The notes: generated by a model not told the origin, from the sequence alone. A stretch of DNA of 64,000 bases from Sulfurovum sp. UBA5198 (GCA_002412865.1 DHVW01000007.1:11341-75340); one strand, 5' to 3'. Counted from the first letter of the stretch, positions 27,104 through 35,384 are shown. Program-made: numbers and translations.

Positions 27104-28144
27104 CTACTCTTCTGTAGCCAAATCACCCTCACCCATTGAAAGCATATCACTCACTCCTAGTGCTTCTCTGATTTTGGCTTCTATCTCTTCGCGAAGAGGT
27201 ATATTGTCTTTCAGGGTTTGTTTCGCACCCTCTTTGCCTTGCCCTAGCTTGTGAGCTCCATAACTAAACCATGCTCCAGCTTTGTCGACAATGTCAAGTT
27301 TTACACCATAATCAATGATTTCACCTTCGCTACTAATCCCTTCTCCAAACATAATATCAAATTCAGCTTGTCTAAAAGGTGGTGCTACTTTATTTTTCAC
27401 AACTTTGGCTTTTACTCTATTTCCTATTGATGATTCACCCTGTTTTAGCGTTGCAATTCTTCGCACATCTATTCTTACTGATGCATAAAATTTTAGTGCA
27501 TTTCCTCCAGTTGTAGTTTCAGGTGAGCCATAGCCCATTGTTCCTATTTTCATACGAATTTGATTTATAAATATTACTGTTGTATTGGTCTTGTGTAAAA
27601 CGCCAGTAAGCTTTCTTAGTGCCTGACTCATTAATCTTGCTTGAAGACCAACATGCATATCTCCCATGTCGCCCTCAATCTCATTTTTAGGGGTTAGTGC
27701 TGCTACAGAATCCACGACTATTAGCCCAACTGCTCCGCTTCTAGCTAATGTCTCTAATATATCAAGTGCTTGCTCGCCATAATCAGGCTGTGAAACCAAA
27801 AGATTGTCTACATCCACGCCCAAATTTTTGGCATATTTTACATCAAGAGCATGTTCTGCATCAATAAATGCACAAATCTCTCCATTCTTTTGAGCTGAAG
27901 CAGTTATCTGTAAAGCTAGTGTCGTTTTACCAGAGGATTCAGGTCCATATATCTCTATCACACGACCTTGTGGTACCCCGCCAATTCCAAGAGCAATATC
28001 AAGACCCAACGAACCTGTGCTAATAGATTCAATCGGTTCAAAATCTTTATCGCCAAGACGCATTAGTGTACCCTTGCCAAATGATTTTTCAATCTGCTTC
28101 ATAGCCATCTCTAGTGCTTTTTCTTTTTGTGCGTCCATTGCCAT
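27104..28144 (-). CDS. recA: Recombinase A
   Basis: A 346-aa strand-exchange ATPase. Walker A is GPESSGKTTL (~67-76), Walker B is LIVVDSVAAL, the L2-type NQIRMKIGTMGYGSPETTTGGNALKFYASVR region is intact, and the acidic tail is present. It may also supply the homologous recombination that can exchange the DpnI cassette. No LexA-like box was recognised upstream; the leader instead carries a 45-bp perfect palindrome at 28201-28245. Confidence 0.98.
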   Translation of the reverse strand: MAMDAQKEKALEMAMKQIEKSFGKGTLMRLGDKDFEPIESISTGSLGLDIALGIGGVPQGRVIEIYGPESSGKTTLALQITASAQKNGEICAFIDAEHALDVKYAKNLGVDVDNLLVSQPDYGEQALDILETLARSGAVGLIVVDSVAALTPKNEIEGDMGDMHVGLQARLMSQALRKLTGVLHKTNTTVIFINQIRMKIGTMGYGSPETTTGGNALKFYASVRIDVRRIATLKQGESSIGNRVKAKVVKNKVAPPFRQAEFDIMFGEGISSEGEIIDYGVKLDIVDKAGAWFSYGAHKLGQGKEGAKQTLKDNIPLREEIEAKIREALGVSDMLSMGEGDLATEE

Positions 28145-28200
28145 AAACTATCCTTTAGTGTTGTTTTGTAATTCTATCGCTATTTTAATGGATTCCTAAT

Positions 28201-28245
28201 GAGCTAATGCAAAATATGTCAAATTGACATATTTTGCATTAGCTC
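28201..28245. repeat. 45-bp perfect palindrome upstream of recA
   Basis: Two 22-bp arms (first half GAGCTAATGCAAAATATGTC + AA) around a single central A. It lies 57-101 bp upstream of the recA start, between recA and the csp terminator. No T-run follows on either strand, so it is not an ordinary intrinsic terminator. It may be an operator, a cruciform-forming element or a bidirectional transcript end. Confidence 0.9.
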
Positions 28246-28340
28246 TGAATATTTAAGACACTAAAGATTAAAATATATTGATATATTGTTTTTGAATAAA
28301 GGGTTAGATTTTGAAAGAAATGAAATTTGAAGTATAGAGA

Positions 28341-28371
28341 TAAAATGAGTCAGAACTATTTGTTCTGACTC
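28341..28371 (-). terminator. Terminator of the cold-shock gene
   Basis: Minus-strand perfect 10-bp stem GAGTCAGAAC / GTTCTGACTC with loop of 5 (28347-28371), followed by ATTTTA. It lies about 30 bp after the csp stop. Confidence 0.7.
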
Positions 28372-28402
28372 TAAGTAGAATGCATCTACTTATTTGGAAA
28401 AC

Positions 28403-28621
28403 TTACAGAATATTCACATTCTCAGCTTGAGGACCTTTTTCGCCTTGTCCAACATCAAAAGAAACCTTTTGATTCTCAGCCAAATCTACACGACCATAAC
28501 CACTGCTGTTTACATTACGGTAGTGTACGAATACATCTTTACTTCCGTCTTCTGGTTGGATAAATCCAAAACCTTTTTCACTGTTAAACCATTTAACGGT
28601 TCCATTTTTTTGATTTGCCAT
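28403..28621 (-). CDS. Cold-shock domain protein
   Basis: A 72-aa OB-fold RNA-binding protein. RNP1 is KGFGFIQ and RNP2 is VFVHYRNV; the protein starts MANQKNGTVKWFN. AAAGGAA lies upstream of ATG 28621. A longer frame to 28759 has no CSD content and probably is the long 5' leader typical of cold-shock mRNAs. An intrinsic terminator follows. Members act as RNA chaperones; which Csp this corresponds to cannot be said. Confidence 0.93.
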   Translation of the reverse strand: MANQKNGTVKWFNSEKGFGFIQPEDGSKDVFVHYRNVNSSGYGRVDLAENQKVSFDVGQGEKGPQAENVNIL

Positions 28622-28829
28622 TGCAATTCCTTTAGTTATAAAATACACTTCATTGAAGTGACCGAAAATATAAAATAGAGAGTATTCTTTGAAGATTGAT
28701 AGTACTACTAACGAAAGGTTATAAATAAAAAACAAACCAAAGATGAAACTCAAAATCATCTTTCAATAAGCAAAGTATACCTGAATTATTTCATAATAGC
28801 AAACAATAATGATAAACTTTGCTTTTAAG

Positions 28830-28976
28830 CTAAATACGGCGCCCCTGAATGACACGAATCAAGACAATCACAATAGCGACAACCAATAATATATGAATTA
28901 ATCCACCCATTGTATATGAGCTCACTAAACCTAAAATCCAAAGCACAACTAGAATGACTACAATAGTTTCAAGCAT
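28830..28976 (-). CDS. Small lmo0937-type membrane protein
   Basis: A 48-aa protein with AGGAG upstream. It starts MLETIVVILVVLWILGLVSS, followed by YTMGGLIHILLVVAIV and a basic end (IRVIQGRRI). Two membrane helices around a short Gly-rich turn are the pattern of the lmo0937/DUF5670 small membrane proteins found in many bacteria and often stress-induced. The function is unknown. Confidence 0.8.
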   Translation of the reverse strand: MLETIVVILVVLWILGLVSSYTMGGLIHILLVVAIVIVLIRVIQGRRI

Positions 28977-29127
28977 TTTATTCTCCTTTTGCCATAATTT
29001 GGCATATTACAAATTAAGAATCAAACAATCACTTAACTTTTTATTGTACTCTTTTGAATCTTAATGAATTATAAAACATAAGTTAATCAAATTATTTTAG
29101 TACAATAATCCATATAATAACAAAATT

Positions 29128-29168
29128 GGTCTTCTAAAAGTTGCATATTCTATTTGGAAGACCTTTTT
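29128..29168 (+). terminator. Terminator with no gene in front of it
   Basis: Plus strand: an 11-bp stem (GGTCTTCTAAA / TTTGGAAGACC, one G-U), a 14-base loop and then TTTTTCT. No plus-strand gene lies upstream for 3.6 kb, and the promoter of mqnD is downstream of it. It could end an unannotated small RNA or block antisense read-through. Confidence 0.6.
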
Positions 29169-29191
29169 CTAAAGAAAGATAAATCTTTTGG

Positions 29192-29197
29192 TATAAT
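29192..29197 (+). promoter_or_regulatory. -10 box of mqnD-murB
   Basis: TATAAT 27 bp upstream of the mqnD ATG, with GGAG at 29214-29217 as ribosome binding site. It probably drives both mqnD and murB. Confidence 0.6.
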
Positions 29198-29223
29198 ACC
29201 TTACATTAAATTCGGAGCTTCCA

Positions 29224-30084
29224 ATGAACATCTCTTTAGCACATTCGCCTGATGCGGATGATATTTTTATGTACTATGCCATTGCATTTGGCTGGGTAGA
29301 TACGATGGATTATAATATCACAAATGAAGCATTAGATATAGAAACACTAAATATCGAGGCAATAAAAGGCACATATGATATCACTGCCATAAGCTTTGGA
29401 ATGTATCCACAAATCAAAGACGAATATGCACTTCTAAGAACGGCTGTAAGTTTTGGCGAGGGATATGGTCCAAAATTGGTGCGTAAAAAAACAACTAAAT
29501 TAAAGCGAAATTTCAAAGTAGCCTTATCGGGAGCAAACACCACAAATGCAATGCTATTTCGTATTTTCTATCCTGATGCTAGAGTAGTTTATAAGAACTT
29601 TTTAGAAATTGAAGATGCTGTACTCAGTGGAGAAGTGGATGCAGGAGTATTGATACATGAGTCCATACTAAATTATAATGAGAGTCTTGAAGTAGAAAAA
29701 GAACTTTGGGATATTTGGCTTGAGCTTAGCGGAGGAGGATTGCCATTGCCTTTAGGTGGTATGGCGTTGCGTCGTTCAATTCCTCTAAACCGTGCTATTG
29801 AAATAGAGCAAATACTTATAGAGGGTGTAAAAGTAGCGAATGAGCGAAAAGCGGAGCTTTCATCTAGACTAGAAAGTGAAAAACTAGTAAGAATTGATGG
29901 AGTCATGCTAGAGCGATACCTTGATATGTATGCATCGAGCGACTCTATTACGCTTAGTGATATTCAGCTACAAGCTCTTGATAAGCTTTTTGAAATTGGA
30001 CATAAAAGTGGATATTATCATGAAGCAATTAGAGCAGAAAATTATCTAATTCCTACGCAATATGCTACGCTTCGGAATTCATAA
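29224..30084 (+). CDS. mqnD: 1,4-dihydroxy-6-naphthoate synthase
   Basis: A 286-aa periplasmic-binding-fold enzyme of the futalosine menaquinone pathway, turning cyclic dehypoxanthinyl futalosine into 1,4-dihydroxy-6-naphthoate. AHSPDADDIFMYYAI (residues 6-20), the ISFGMYP segment, VDAGVLIHE and GGLPLPLGG are MqnD marks rather than MqnA. Menaquinone is the electron carrier expected for the NrfD-linked module A. The TAA overlaps the murB ATG (TAATG), so the two are coupled. Confidence 0.93.
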   Translation: MNISLAHSPDADDIFMYYAIAFGWVDTMDYNITNEALDIETLNIEAIKGTYDITAISFGMYPQIKDEYALLRTAVSFGEGYGPKLVRKKTTKLKRNFKVALSGANTTNAMLFRIFYPDARVVYKNFLEIEDAVLSGEVDAGVLIHESILNYNESLEVEKELWDIWLELSGGGLPLPLGGMALRRSIPLNRAIEIEQILIEGVKVANERKAELSSRLESEKLVRIDGVMLERYLDMYASSDSITLSDIQLQALDKLFEIGHKSGYYHEAIRAENYLIPTQYATLRNS

Positions 30085-30860
30085 TGTATTTTAAAATTAT
30101 AGATTTTAGCAAGTTTACAAGTATAAAAATCGGACAAGAAGAAGAGGTATTAATAATCGAAAAAGGCGATGAGATACCAAATGATAGACACTTAATAGGG
30201 CATGGAAATAATCTGCTCATCTCCAGAAATCCACCACCTCTCATGATGCTAGGAAAAGATTTTGATTATATTACACTTGATGATAATATACTAACAATTG
30301 GTGCAGCTACTCCAACTGGCAAGATTTTATCTTTTACAAAAAAGCATAATATTGCTGGCTTTGAGTTTGTATCAAAGTTGCCTGGAAGCATGGGTGGAAT
30401 GCTAGCCATGAATGCGGGGGTAAAAGAGTATGAGATATTTAATATACTAGATAGTGTAAACATAAATGGTGCCTGGTACGATAAAAACGATATAGAGCAT
30501 GGATATAGATTTGCAAAACTTGGTGGAGTTGCAACCGAAGCTAGATTTATAATTCAAAAAGGATTTAATACTGAGCTACTAAACTCACTAGTTTCGCTCC
30601 GCTCAAATCAGCCATCACAGCCTAGTGCTGGTTCACTATTTAAAAACCCGTCAAATGACCATGCAGGCAGACTAATTGAAGCCGTAGGGCTAAAAGGAAA
30701 ACAAATTGGTGGCATGGGATGGAGTGAGGTTCATGCAAATTTTTTGGTTAACTTTGGTGATGGCACATTTGATGAGGCGATGGAGCTAATAAAACTCGCT
30801 AAACAAAGAGTAAAGCAAGAGTTTGGAATAGAGCTAAAATTAGAAGTTGAGATAGTTTAA
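30084..30860 (+). CDS. murB: UDP-N-acetylenolpyruvoylglucosamine reductase
   Basis: A 258-aa FAD enzyme making UDP-MurNAc for peptidoglycan. The FAD-binding part has GHGNNLLIS and GFEFVSKLPGSMGGMLAMNAG. PSAGSLFKNP carries the catalytic Ser of the MurB family, and GGMGWSEVHANFLVN closes it. It is the short type that lacks part of domain 3, common in Campylobacterota. It overlaps mqnD by one base and converges on the DUF1566 gene with no gap. Confidence 0.94.
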   Translation: MYFKIIDFSKFTSIKIGQEEEVLIIEKGDEIPNDRHLIGHGNNLLISRNPPPLMMLGKDFDYITLDDNILTIGAATPTGKILSFTKKHNIAGFEFVSKLPGSMGGMLAMNAGVKEYEIFNILDSVNINGAWYDKNDIEHGYRFAKLGGVATEARFIIQKGFNTELLNSLVSLRSNQPSQPSAGSLFKNPSNDHAGRLIEAVGLKGKQIGGMGWSEVHANFLVNFGDGTFDEAMELIKLAKQRVKQEFGIELKLEVEIV

Positions 30861-31379
30861 CTATTTCTTAGTAGCGGTATCAGCGTTACATCTAACACAT
30901 CTAATATAGTTAGATTGAATAGGCTGTCTAGCATATCTATGTCCGTCAACTGTATACACTACAAAATATCTTCCTGCAGTTGCTGGAGTTGAAGTCCAAA
31001 AATCTGCACCACGATTATCAACAAAAACTCTCTGCTTTTTACTAACATTCATCATTTCATCAGATGATGGCAGTCTCCAGTCAGAATAACCATTATAAAC
31101 TAAAGTTTGGCAATAATTAACGGCATATGATTGATTTCCAGCTTTGCAATTAGAATCTTCAGTCACATAGGCAGCATCATCTGCATCTCTATACGACGCA
31201 TCTTGCCACATTAGCTCATTATCAAGCTCTAAATATACTCCATTTTTGTAACAACCATCTTTTGCTGTGCAGTCTGATGAAATATTATTCGTATATGGCT
31301 CAATATCCATCAATCCACCAGCGTTCGCAGGTATAATAAAAACGCAAAGTGCTAAAACAAGAGTAATAATTTTATTCAT
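30861..31379 (-). CDS. Secreted DUF1566 (Lcl C-terminal) domain protein
   Basis: A 172-aa protein with a Sec signal (about residues 1-20, cut after ANA). The mature part has the DUF1566 pattern: LMWQD, a Cys-containing AVNYCQTLVYNGYSDWRLPSS core and a late FWTST...IRCVRC. The domain occurs in surface and periplasmic proteins with lectin-like folds; its role is not known. Several Cys suggest disulfides. It is followed in the same direction by nothing closer than murB (convergent) and preceded by the L,D-transpeptidase gene, 41 bp away. Confidence 0.8.
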   Translation of the reverse strand: MNKIITLVLALCVFIIPANAGGLMDIEPYTNNISSDCTAKDGCYKNGVYLELDNELMWQDASYRDADDAAYVTEDSNCKAGNQSYAVNYCQTLVYNGYSDWRLPSSDEMMNVSKKQRVFVDNRGADFWTSTPATAGRYFVVYTVDGHRYARQPIQSNYIRCVRCNADTATKK

Positions 31380-31420
31380 AAATAATCCTTTAATAAATTA
31401 TACATTAAATTAACTTAACA

Positions 31421-32017
31421 CTATGGGTGTATTTCAACAATTGCACCCAAAGCTATTGCCTCCCAAAGAAATTTCATACCTGCATTTGGAACTGCTACAC
31501 ACCCCTCGGTCCAGTCATGTTTAAGTGTATATGCATCGCCAATACCGTTAGCATTCCACTTTGGCTGACCATGAATTGTTATAAGGTTCCCAGGATTTTT
31601 ACCAATCGCTTTGCATCTAGCAATGTCAGCAGAATTTGGATATGATATAAGCAAATTTCTATACAATCTATCATCACATTTTTTTCTAACTATCTTATAG
31701 GTACCTTCTGGTGTGCGATAGTCTCCTATCTCCATTTTGGTTCCCTTGTTCCAATTTTTACCTAGAGATATTGGAAATTCATTAACAACCTTGCCACTTT
31801 TGTAAGCTAAGAGTTTCTTTTGTGATTTATTAACAACTATTTTATCAATCTTGTCCATTTTAATATCTTTTCCACTTCCAAGCTCATTGAGACACTCTTT
31901 GATTTCGTATGGAGTTTTATCCATACGCCCAAATGATGGCTCTGCAAGTTTCTTTTGCGTACACCCAGTCATTATAAATATACCAGCAGTAATTATTATT
32001 AAAAATTTTGCTTTCAT
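31421..32017 (-). CDS. L,D-transpeptidase (YkuD) lipoprotein
   Basis: A 198-aa envelope enzyme. The signal peptide ends in lipobox MTGC (Cys19), so it is probably a lipoprotein. The YkuD core has VNKSQKKLLAYKSG, PISLGKNWNKG, the His of IHGQPKW and the catalytic Cys173 in TEGCVAVPN. These enzymes form 3-3 cross-links or attach proteins to peptidoglycan. In Helicobacter and Campylobacter relatives (Csd6/Pgp2) act as carboxypeptidases that set cell shape, so either activity is possible. Confidence 0.88.
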   Translation of the reverse strand: MKAKFLIIITAGIFIMTGCTQKKLAEPSFGRMDKTPYEIKECLNELGSGKDIKMDKIDKIVVNKSQKKLLAYKSGKVVNEFPISLGKNWNKGTKMEIGDYRTPEGTYKIVRKKCDDRLYRNLLISYPNSADIARCKAIGKNPGNLITIHGQPKWNANGIGDAYTLKHDWTEGCVAVPNAGMKFLWEAIALGAIVEIHP

Positions 32018-32028
32018 ATTTGTCCTTT

Positions 32029-32406
32029 TTATGCATTATCAAGATCCATAGGGCTTATTCTATGCTTCTCTTTTTTATAGTTCTGTTTATTCTTTAGTTT
32101 TTGTAGACGATTGAGATTACTCATCTCAAAATCTCGTATCTCGTCTAATGCTATCGTGTGATTATTAAATCTATTATGAATATCTAAAATATACTCTTTT
32201 AACTTTTGATGATACTCTCCATCAAGCCTTATCTGCTCTTTTTCAAGTAGTTTTTTTACCATTGGATTAAAGACAGAATTAAATTTCTCCAAATCAATAT
32301 TTCTATTGCGAAACATTTTAAATAAATTTTTTGAGATTTTCTCCATCTCTCCAATATATTTTTGTCTAGTAAATTTATCTATCTGTTTTTGTGTATATTT
32401 TGCCAT
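32029..32406 (-). CDS. Uncharacterised basic helical protein
   Basis: A 125-aa Lys-rich protein that I do not recognise. It is predicted all-helical with charged heptads, has no signal peptide and no Cys, and ends in a basic stretch (KNKQNYKKEKHR). It sits 11 bp upstream of the L,D-transpeptidase gene in the same direction, so the two are probably one transcript. Function unknown. Confidence 0.6.
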   Translation of the reverse strand: MAKYTQKQIDKFTRQKYIGEMEKISKNLFKMFRNRNIDLEKFNSVFNPMVKKLLEKEQIRLDGEYHQKLKEYILDIHNRFNNHTIALDEIRDFEMSNLNRLQKLKNKQNYKKEKHRISPMDLDNA

Positions 32407-32533
32407 TCAAGACCTAGTAGTCATCTTGTCTATTGCTAGACTGCAAATGAATTATACTAAAAATATTAGGAAAAATCATTAATAATTAATTTATTTTTGG
32501 TTAATAGGAGTGATAATTCTAGGAGATTAAAAA

Positions 32534-32669
32534 GTGCAAAGCACTTTGAGCCGACCGCTGAGGTCGATTAACGAAGCGAAGCTTTGCTTTGCTAGCTAGA
32601 TAAATGAAGGTGCAAAGCACTTTGAGCCGACCGCTGAGGTCGATTAACGAAGCGAAGCTTTGCTTTGCT
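32534..32669. repeat. Two 60-bp direct repeats with nested hairpins, downstream of tpx
   Basis: 32534-32593 and 32610-32669 are identical 60-mers, 16 bp apart (period 76). Each contains GTGC-AAA-GCAC, CGACC-GCTGA-GGTCG and an AACGAAGCGAAGC... / GCTTTGCTTCGTT-type arm. GC content is higher than in the surroundings. Reading frames crossing them (32519-32710, 32604-32807) show no protein-like features. The second copy abuts the tpx stop, so it may act as terminator. Confidence 0.88.
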
Positions 32670-32672
32670 TCG

Positions 32673-33188
32673 TTAAATAGCTTGTCTAGCAGCAGCAAGT
32701 GCTTCTGCATAATCAGGCTCGGAAGTGATTTCTGGCACTACTTGTTTATAAGTAACTTTACCATCTTTGCCAATTACAAATATAACTCTAGCAGTGATAC
32801 CAGCTAGAGGTCCATCAGCCAAAAGCACACCATAAGCATTAGCGAAATCTTTATTTCTAAAGTCTGAACATACTTTTAGGTTTTCGATGCCAGCAGCACC
32901 ACACCATCTAGCAGCAGCAAATGGTAAATCCATAGAAACAGTGATAACTTCTACACCTTCTAGTGAAGCAGCTTCTGTATTAAATCTTCTAGTTTCAGCG
33001 TCACATACACCAGTGTCTAATGAAGGTACTGCAATTACTAGTTGAACCTTACCTTCTCCACCAATAGTCTCGTTTTGGAGCATTGGGTTACAGTTTACTA
33101 CTGTTACTACTGGAGCTGTGTCACCTACATTGATTTCAGTACCTGCTAGGTTACATACTGTGTCGTTTTTAAATGTTACTGTTGCCAT
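32673..33188 (-). CDS. tpx: Thiol peroxidase, atypical 2-Cys (Tpx)
   Basis: A 171-aa periplasmic-type peroxiredoxin without a signal sequence. The peroxidatic Cys62 is in PSLDTGVCDAETRRF and the resolving Cys96 in ARWCGAAG, the same spacing as C61/C95 in E. coli Tpx. C107 of KVCSDFR is extra. It reduces H2O2 and organic peroxides using thioredoxin. An AAGGAATT-type RBS precedes it. Its 3' end borders the 60-bp repeats. Confidence 0.96.
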   Translation of the reverse strand: MATVTFKNDTVCNLAGTEINVGDTAPVVTVVNCNPMLQNETIGGEGKVQLVIAVPSLDTGVCDAETRRFNTEAASLEGVEVITVSMDLPFAAARWCGAAGIENLKVCSDFRNKDFANAYGVLLADGPLAGITARVIFVIGKDGKVTYKQVVPEITSEPDYAEALAAARQAI

Positions 33189-33294
33189 TTTAATTCCTTT
33201 TTTATTTATATTTTTTATTTACAAAACAATTATGACCTAATTAAGATAAAATTACTCTTAAATTAAATTTATATCCAATTTGAACATAGTCATG

Positions 33295-33696
33295 TTACTT
33301 TTTTACCAGTAGACCAACTTTAAATATTCTATTTGCTATTCTTTCTATCGAACCATTAACATCACTTACAAAATCACTTTGTGACTTATAAATTATATCT
33401 TTATTTTTATATATTTCTACTCTACTATATCCACTGAAACCTAATCCTGTTGTTTTTGATTCAATTGCAGTACATTTTGCAACCTTATAGATATTTAAAC
33501 GCAAGGAATATTTACAATTTTTGGAGGAATATGGAGCAAATAAATTATTTAACTTTTTATTCTCTTCACCATTTATAGCATCAATATTAAGGCATTTTAA
33601 TGGTAGTAGATTTTGATTATATACTTTGTCATATACAGGTTTATTTTCAGCACAACCACTAAGCAACAAGAGTGCCATAAGTGCGACTCTATACAA
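33295..33696 (-). CDS. Small putative lipoprotein
   Basis: A 133-aa protein with a lipobox LLSGC (Cys15) after a hydrophobic start. The mature part has Cys pairs (KCLNID, NCKYSL, KCTAIES) and a possible Gly-rich strand (TTGLGFSGYSRVEIYKN). The ending GSIERIANRIFK is reminiscent of DUF4136/LptE-like outer-membrane lipoproteins, but I cannot assign it. Its first codons overlap the end of the gene at 33689-34078, so translation is coupled. Confidence 0.6.
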   Translation of the reverse strand: MYRVALMALLLLSGCAENKPVYDKVYNQNLLPLKCLNIDAINGEENKKLNNLFAPYSSKNCKYSLRLNIYKVAKCTAIESKTTGLGFSGYSRVEIYKNKDIIYKSQSDFVSDVNGSIERIANRIFKVGLLVKK

Positions 33697-34078
33697 GCAA
33701 CTCTTTTGTCCAGCTCATCATAGTCTCCTGTGCTTGTGGATTTGGTGCCTCCATAAAGCTAATTATAAAACTATCCCCTGTGTCGGCTACACCGATTGAA
33801 CGAGGTCTTATGCTCATTACTTGAGGCTTTGGTAGCTCCTTGCCAAAACAAAATATTATATTTTTTGCAGCTAATATATTAGGACTCAACATACCATCAC
33901 TAAGTGATTTTGTGTGTGCGTAATGATCAAATATGGCTATAAAAGCTACAACTGGATGTATGTCAATTTTATCTTTAAAATATTCAATTATATCATCCAC
34001 ACTTTGATATTTTATCTCATTTTTTGCTATTTCTAGCTCTACTATTGGATATTTTTCCATTAGTGTTGTTTGCTTCAT
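33689..34078 (-). CDS. Conserved-looking cytosolic protein, unknown
   Basis: A 129-aa soluble protein with no signal or membrane segment, not recognised. Features are IEYFKDKIDIHPVVAFIAIFDHYAHT, a Cys in IIFCFGKEL, and SIRPRSIGVADTGDSFIISFMEAP followed by a C-terminal MMSWTKEL helix. The DHYAHT and late strand pattern suggest a compact alpha/beta fold. It overlaps the lipoprotein gene by 8 bp. Confidence 0.6.
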   Translation of the reverse strand: MKQTTLMEKYPIVELEIAKNEIKYQSVDDIIEYFKDKIDIHPVVAFIAIFDHYAHTKSLSDGMLSPNILAAKNIIFCFGKELPKPQVMSIRPRSIGVADTGDSFIISFMEAPNPQAQETMMSWTKELLV

Positions 34079-34098
34079 TCTTCTTTCCTTTTTTATTA

Positions 34099-34204
34099 TT
34101 TACTCTCAAATTTTAGCAAAGCAAAAATTAGGTCTTCAGCAGACTGCTCACGCAACTTGTTGCTTTTTGCATTTTACTCTCAAATTTTAGCAAAGCAAAA
34201 ATTA
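34099..34204. repeat. 32-bp direct repeat at the 3' end of the SQR-like gene
   Basis: 34099-34130 and 34173-34204 are the same 32-mer (starting TTTACTCTCAAATTTTAGCA), period 74. The second copy includes the stop codon of the SQR-like gene (34202-34204), so the repeat is a duplicated start of its 3' flank. The remaining intergenic bases show no gene. Confidence 0.85.
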
Positions 34205-35362
34205 CATACCTGGTATTCGTGGAATATTTCCTAATTTTGATTGTTTGCAGTACCAACCCCAGCCTTTTTTCATCCAGTGTCCAATTATTGGTAATGGTAT
34301 CATTTTTGCACTTGTATTGCTTCTATATACAAATGCTGCTCCATTACCAATATCCATCATACACAAAATATTTAGGTGTTCTATATAGCTTTTTTTGTCA
34401 CTTGGATTTGTGATATTGTGAGCTACATTTTTTGCCATCACTTCAGCTACATGACCCTGTTTTGCCTTCCAATCATTATCCCCTAAGAGCTTAGCACTGT
34501 CTCCAATTGCGTATATGCCTGTCATGCCATCTACTTCATTGTACTCATTTGTCACAACAAAACCAGTATCACATAAAGGCAAATCAGAAGCTGCCAAAAT
34601 ATCGTGACCAGTTCCAGCAGCTATAAACATAGTTAAGTCACTTGCTAGTTTAGTGCCATCTTCAAACGCAACACCATCACTCTCAAAGCTTACTATTTTA
34701 GAGCCTACTTTTTTGTTTATATTGCACGATTTAAACATTTTATCCATCATCGCAAGGGCTTTTTGACCCATTTTCTCGCCAGGTTTTTCCATTGGAGCAA
34801 AAAATGTTATTTCAAATTTATCTCTAATTTTTTGTTTTTTTAGATAATTATGGACATTGAATAGCACTTCAAAAGCCGGACCTCCTCTGACTGCTGATTT
34901 GTCTTGTGGGTTTCCGCCAAATCCAAATGCAAGTTGTCCACCACCTCTAGCTATAAGTGCTTGCAGTCTAGTATAAATCTCATCAGCTTCTTCTGGTTTT
35001 CCACAAATCGATAGAGTATTTTCAATACCTTTTGGTTTTAATTTCCCCTGCCCAAGTGCTATTACGATATTATCATGCCCTTCAAGTACGGCTCCGCTCT
35101 TTAGAGTTATTTTTTTTGCTTTAGACTCAACTTTTGTGACCTCATCAATTATTAAATCAAAACCATGTTTTGCACTCAAGTCTTTTAGAGGAATGCTCAC
35201 ATCACTCCTGCTAACCTCACCAGTTGGAATCCAAATAGAAGTAGGATATATATAGAAATAATCTCTATCGCTAACAAGCGTAACCTTATGGTCATTGTTT
35301 CGTAAATATATAGCTACTTCAATTCCTGCGAAACCACCACCTAATACTAATATCTTTGCCAT
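34202..35362 (-). CDS. SQR-like FAD/NAD(P) oxidoreductase
   Basis: A 386-aa flavoprotein. The FAD Rossmann motif is VLGGGFAGIE (residues 6-15), a second FAD motif is GIYAIGDSAKL (~282-292), and an amphipathic C-terminal GHWMKKGWGWY could bind the membrane. The overall pattern fits sulfide:quinone reductase/FCC-type proteins. However, the loop that holds the first redox Cys in typical SQR reads SAVRGGPAFE (156-165), with no Cys. C334 (ILCMMDIG) may match the C-terminal active Cys. It may be an SQR subtype or another quinone reductase. Its promoter region shares a 32-bp element with ccoG. Confidence 0.72.
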   Translation of the reverse strand: MAKILVLGGGFAGIEVAIYLRNNDHKVTLVSDRDYFYIYPTSIWIPTGEVSRSDVSIPLKDLSAKHGFDLIIDEVTKVESKAKKITLKSGAVLEGHDNIVIALGQGKLKPKGIENTLSICGKPEEADEIYTRLQALIARGGGQLAFGFGGNPQDKSAVRGGPAFEVLFNVHNYLKKQKIRDKFEITFFAPMEKPGEKMGQKALAMMDKMFKSCNINKKVGSKIVSFESDGVAFEDGTKLASDLTMFIAAGTGHDILAASDLPLCDTGFVVTNEYNEVDGMTGIYAIGDSAKLLGDNDWKAKQGHVAEVMAKNVAHNITNPSDKKSYIEHLNILCMMDIGNGAAFVYRSNTSAKMIPLPIIGHWMKKGWGWYCKQSKLGNIPRIPGM

Positions 35363-35384
35363 AAATGCTCCCTATTTTGGCTTA

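Noticed and set aside
28201..28245. Intrinsic terminator of the csp or recA transcript
   Set aside because: No T-run follows the palindrome on either strand, and csp already has a terminator at 28341-28371.
32519..32807. Small coding frames across the twin 60-bp repeats
   Set aside because: They overlap tpx on either strand, consist of repeated hairpin sequence and have no RBS or protein-like features.
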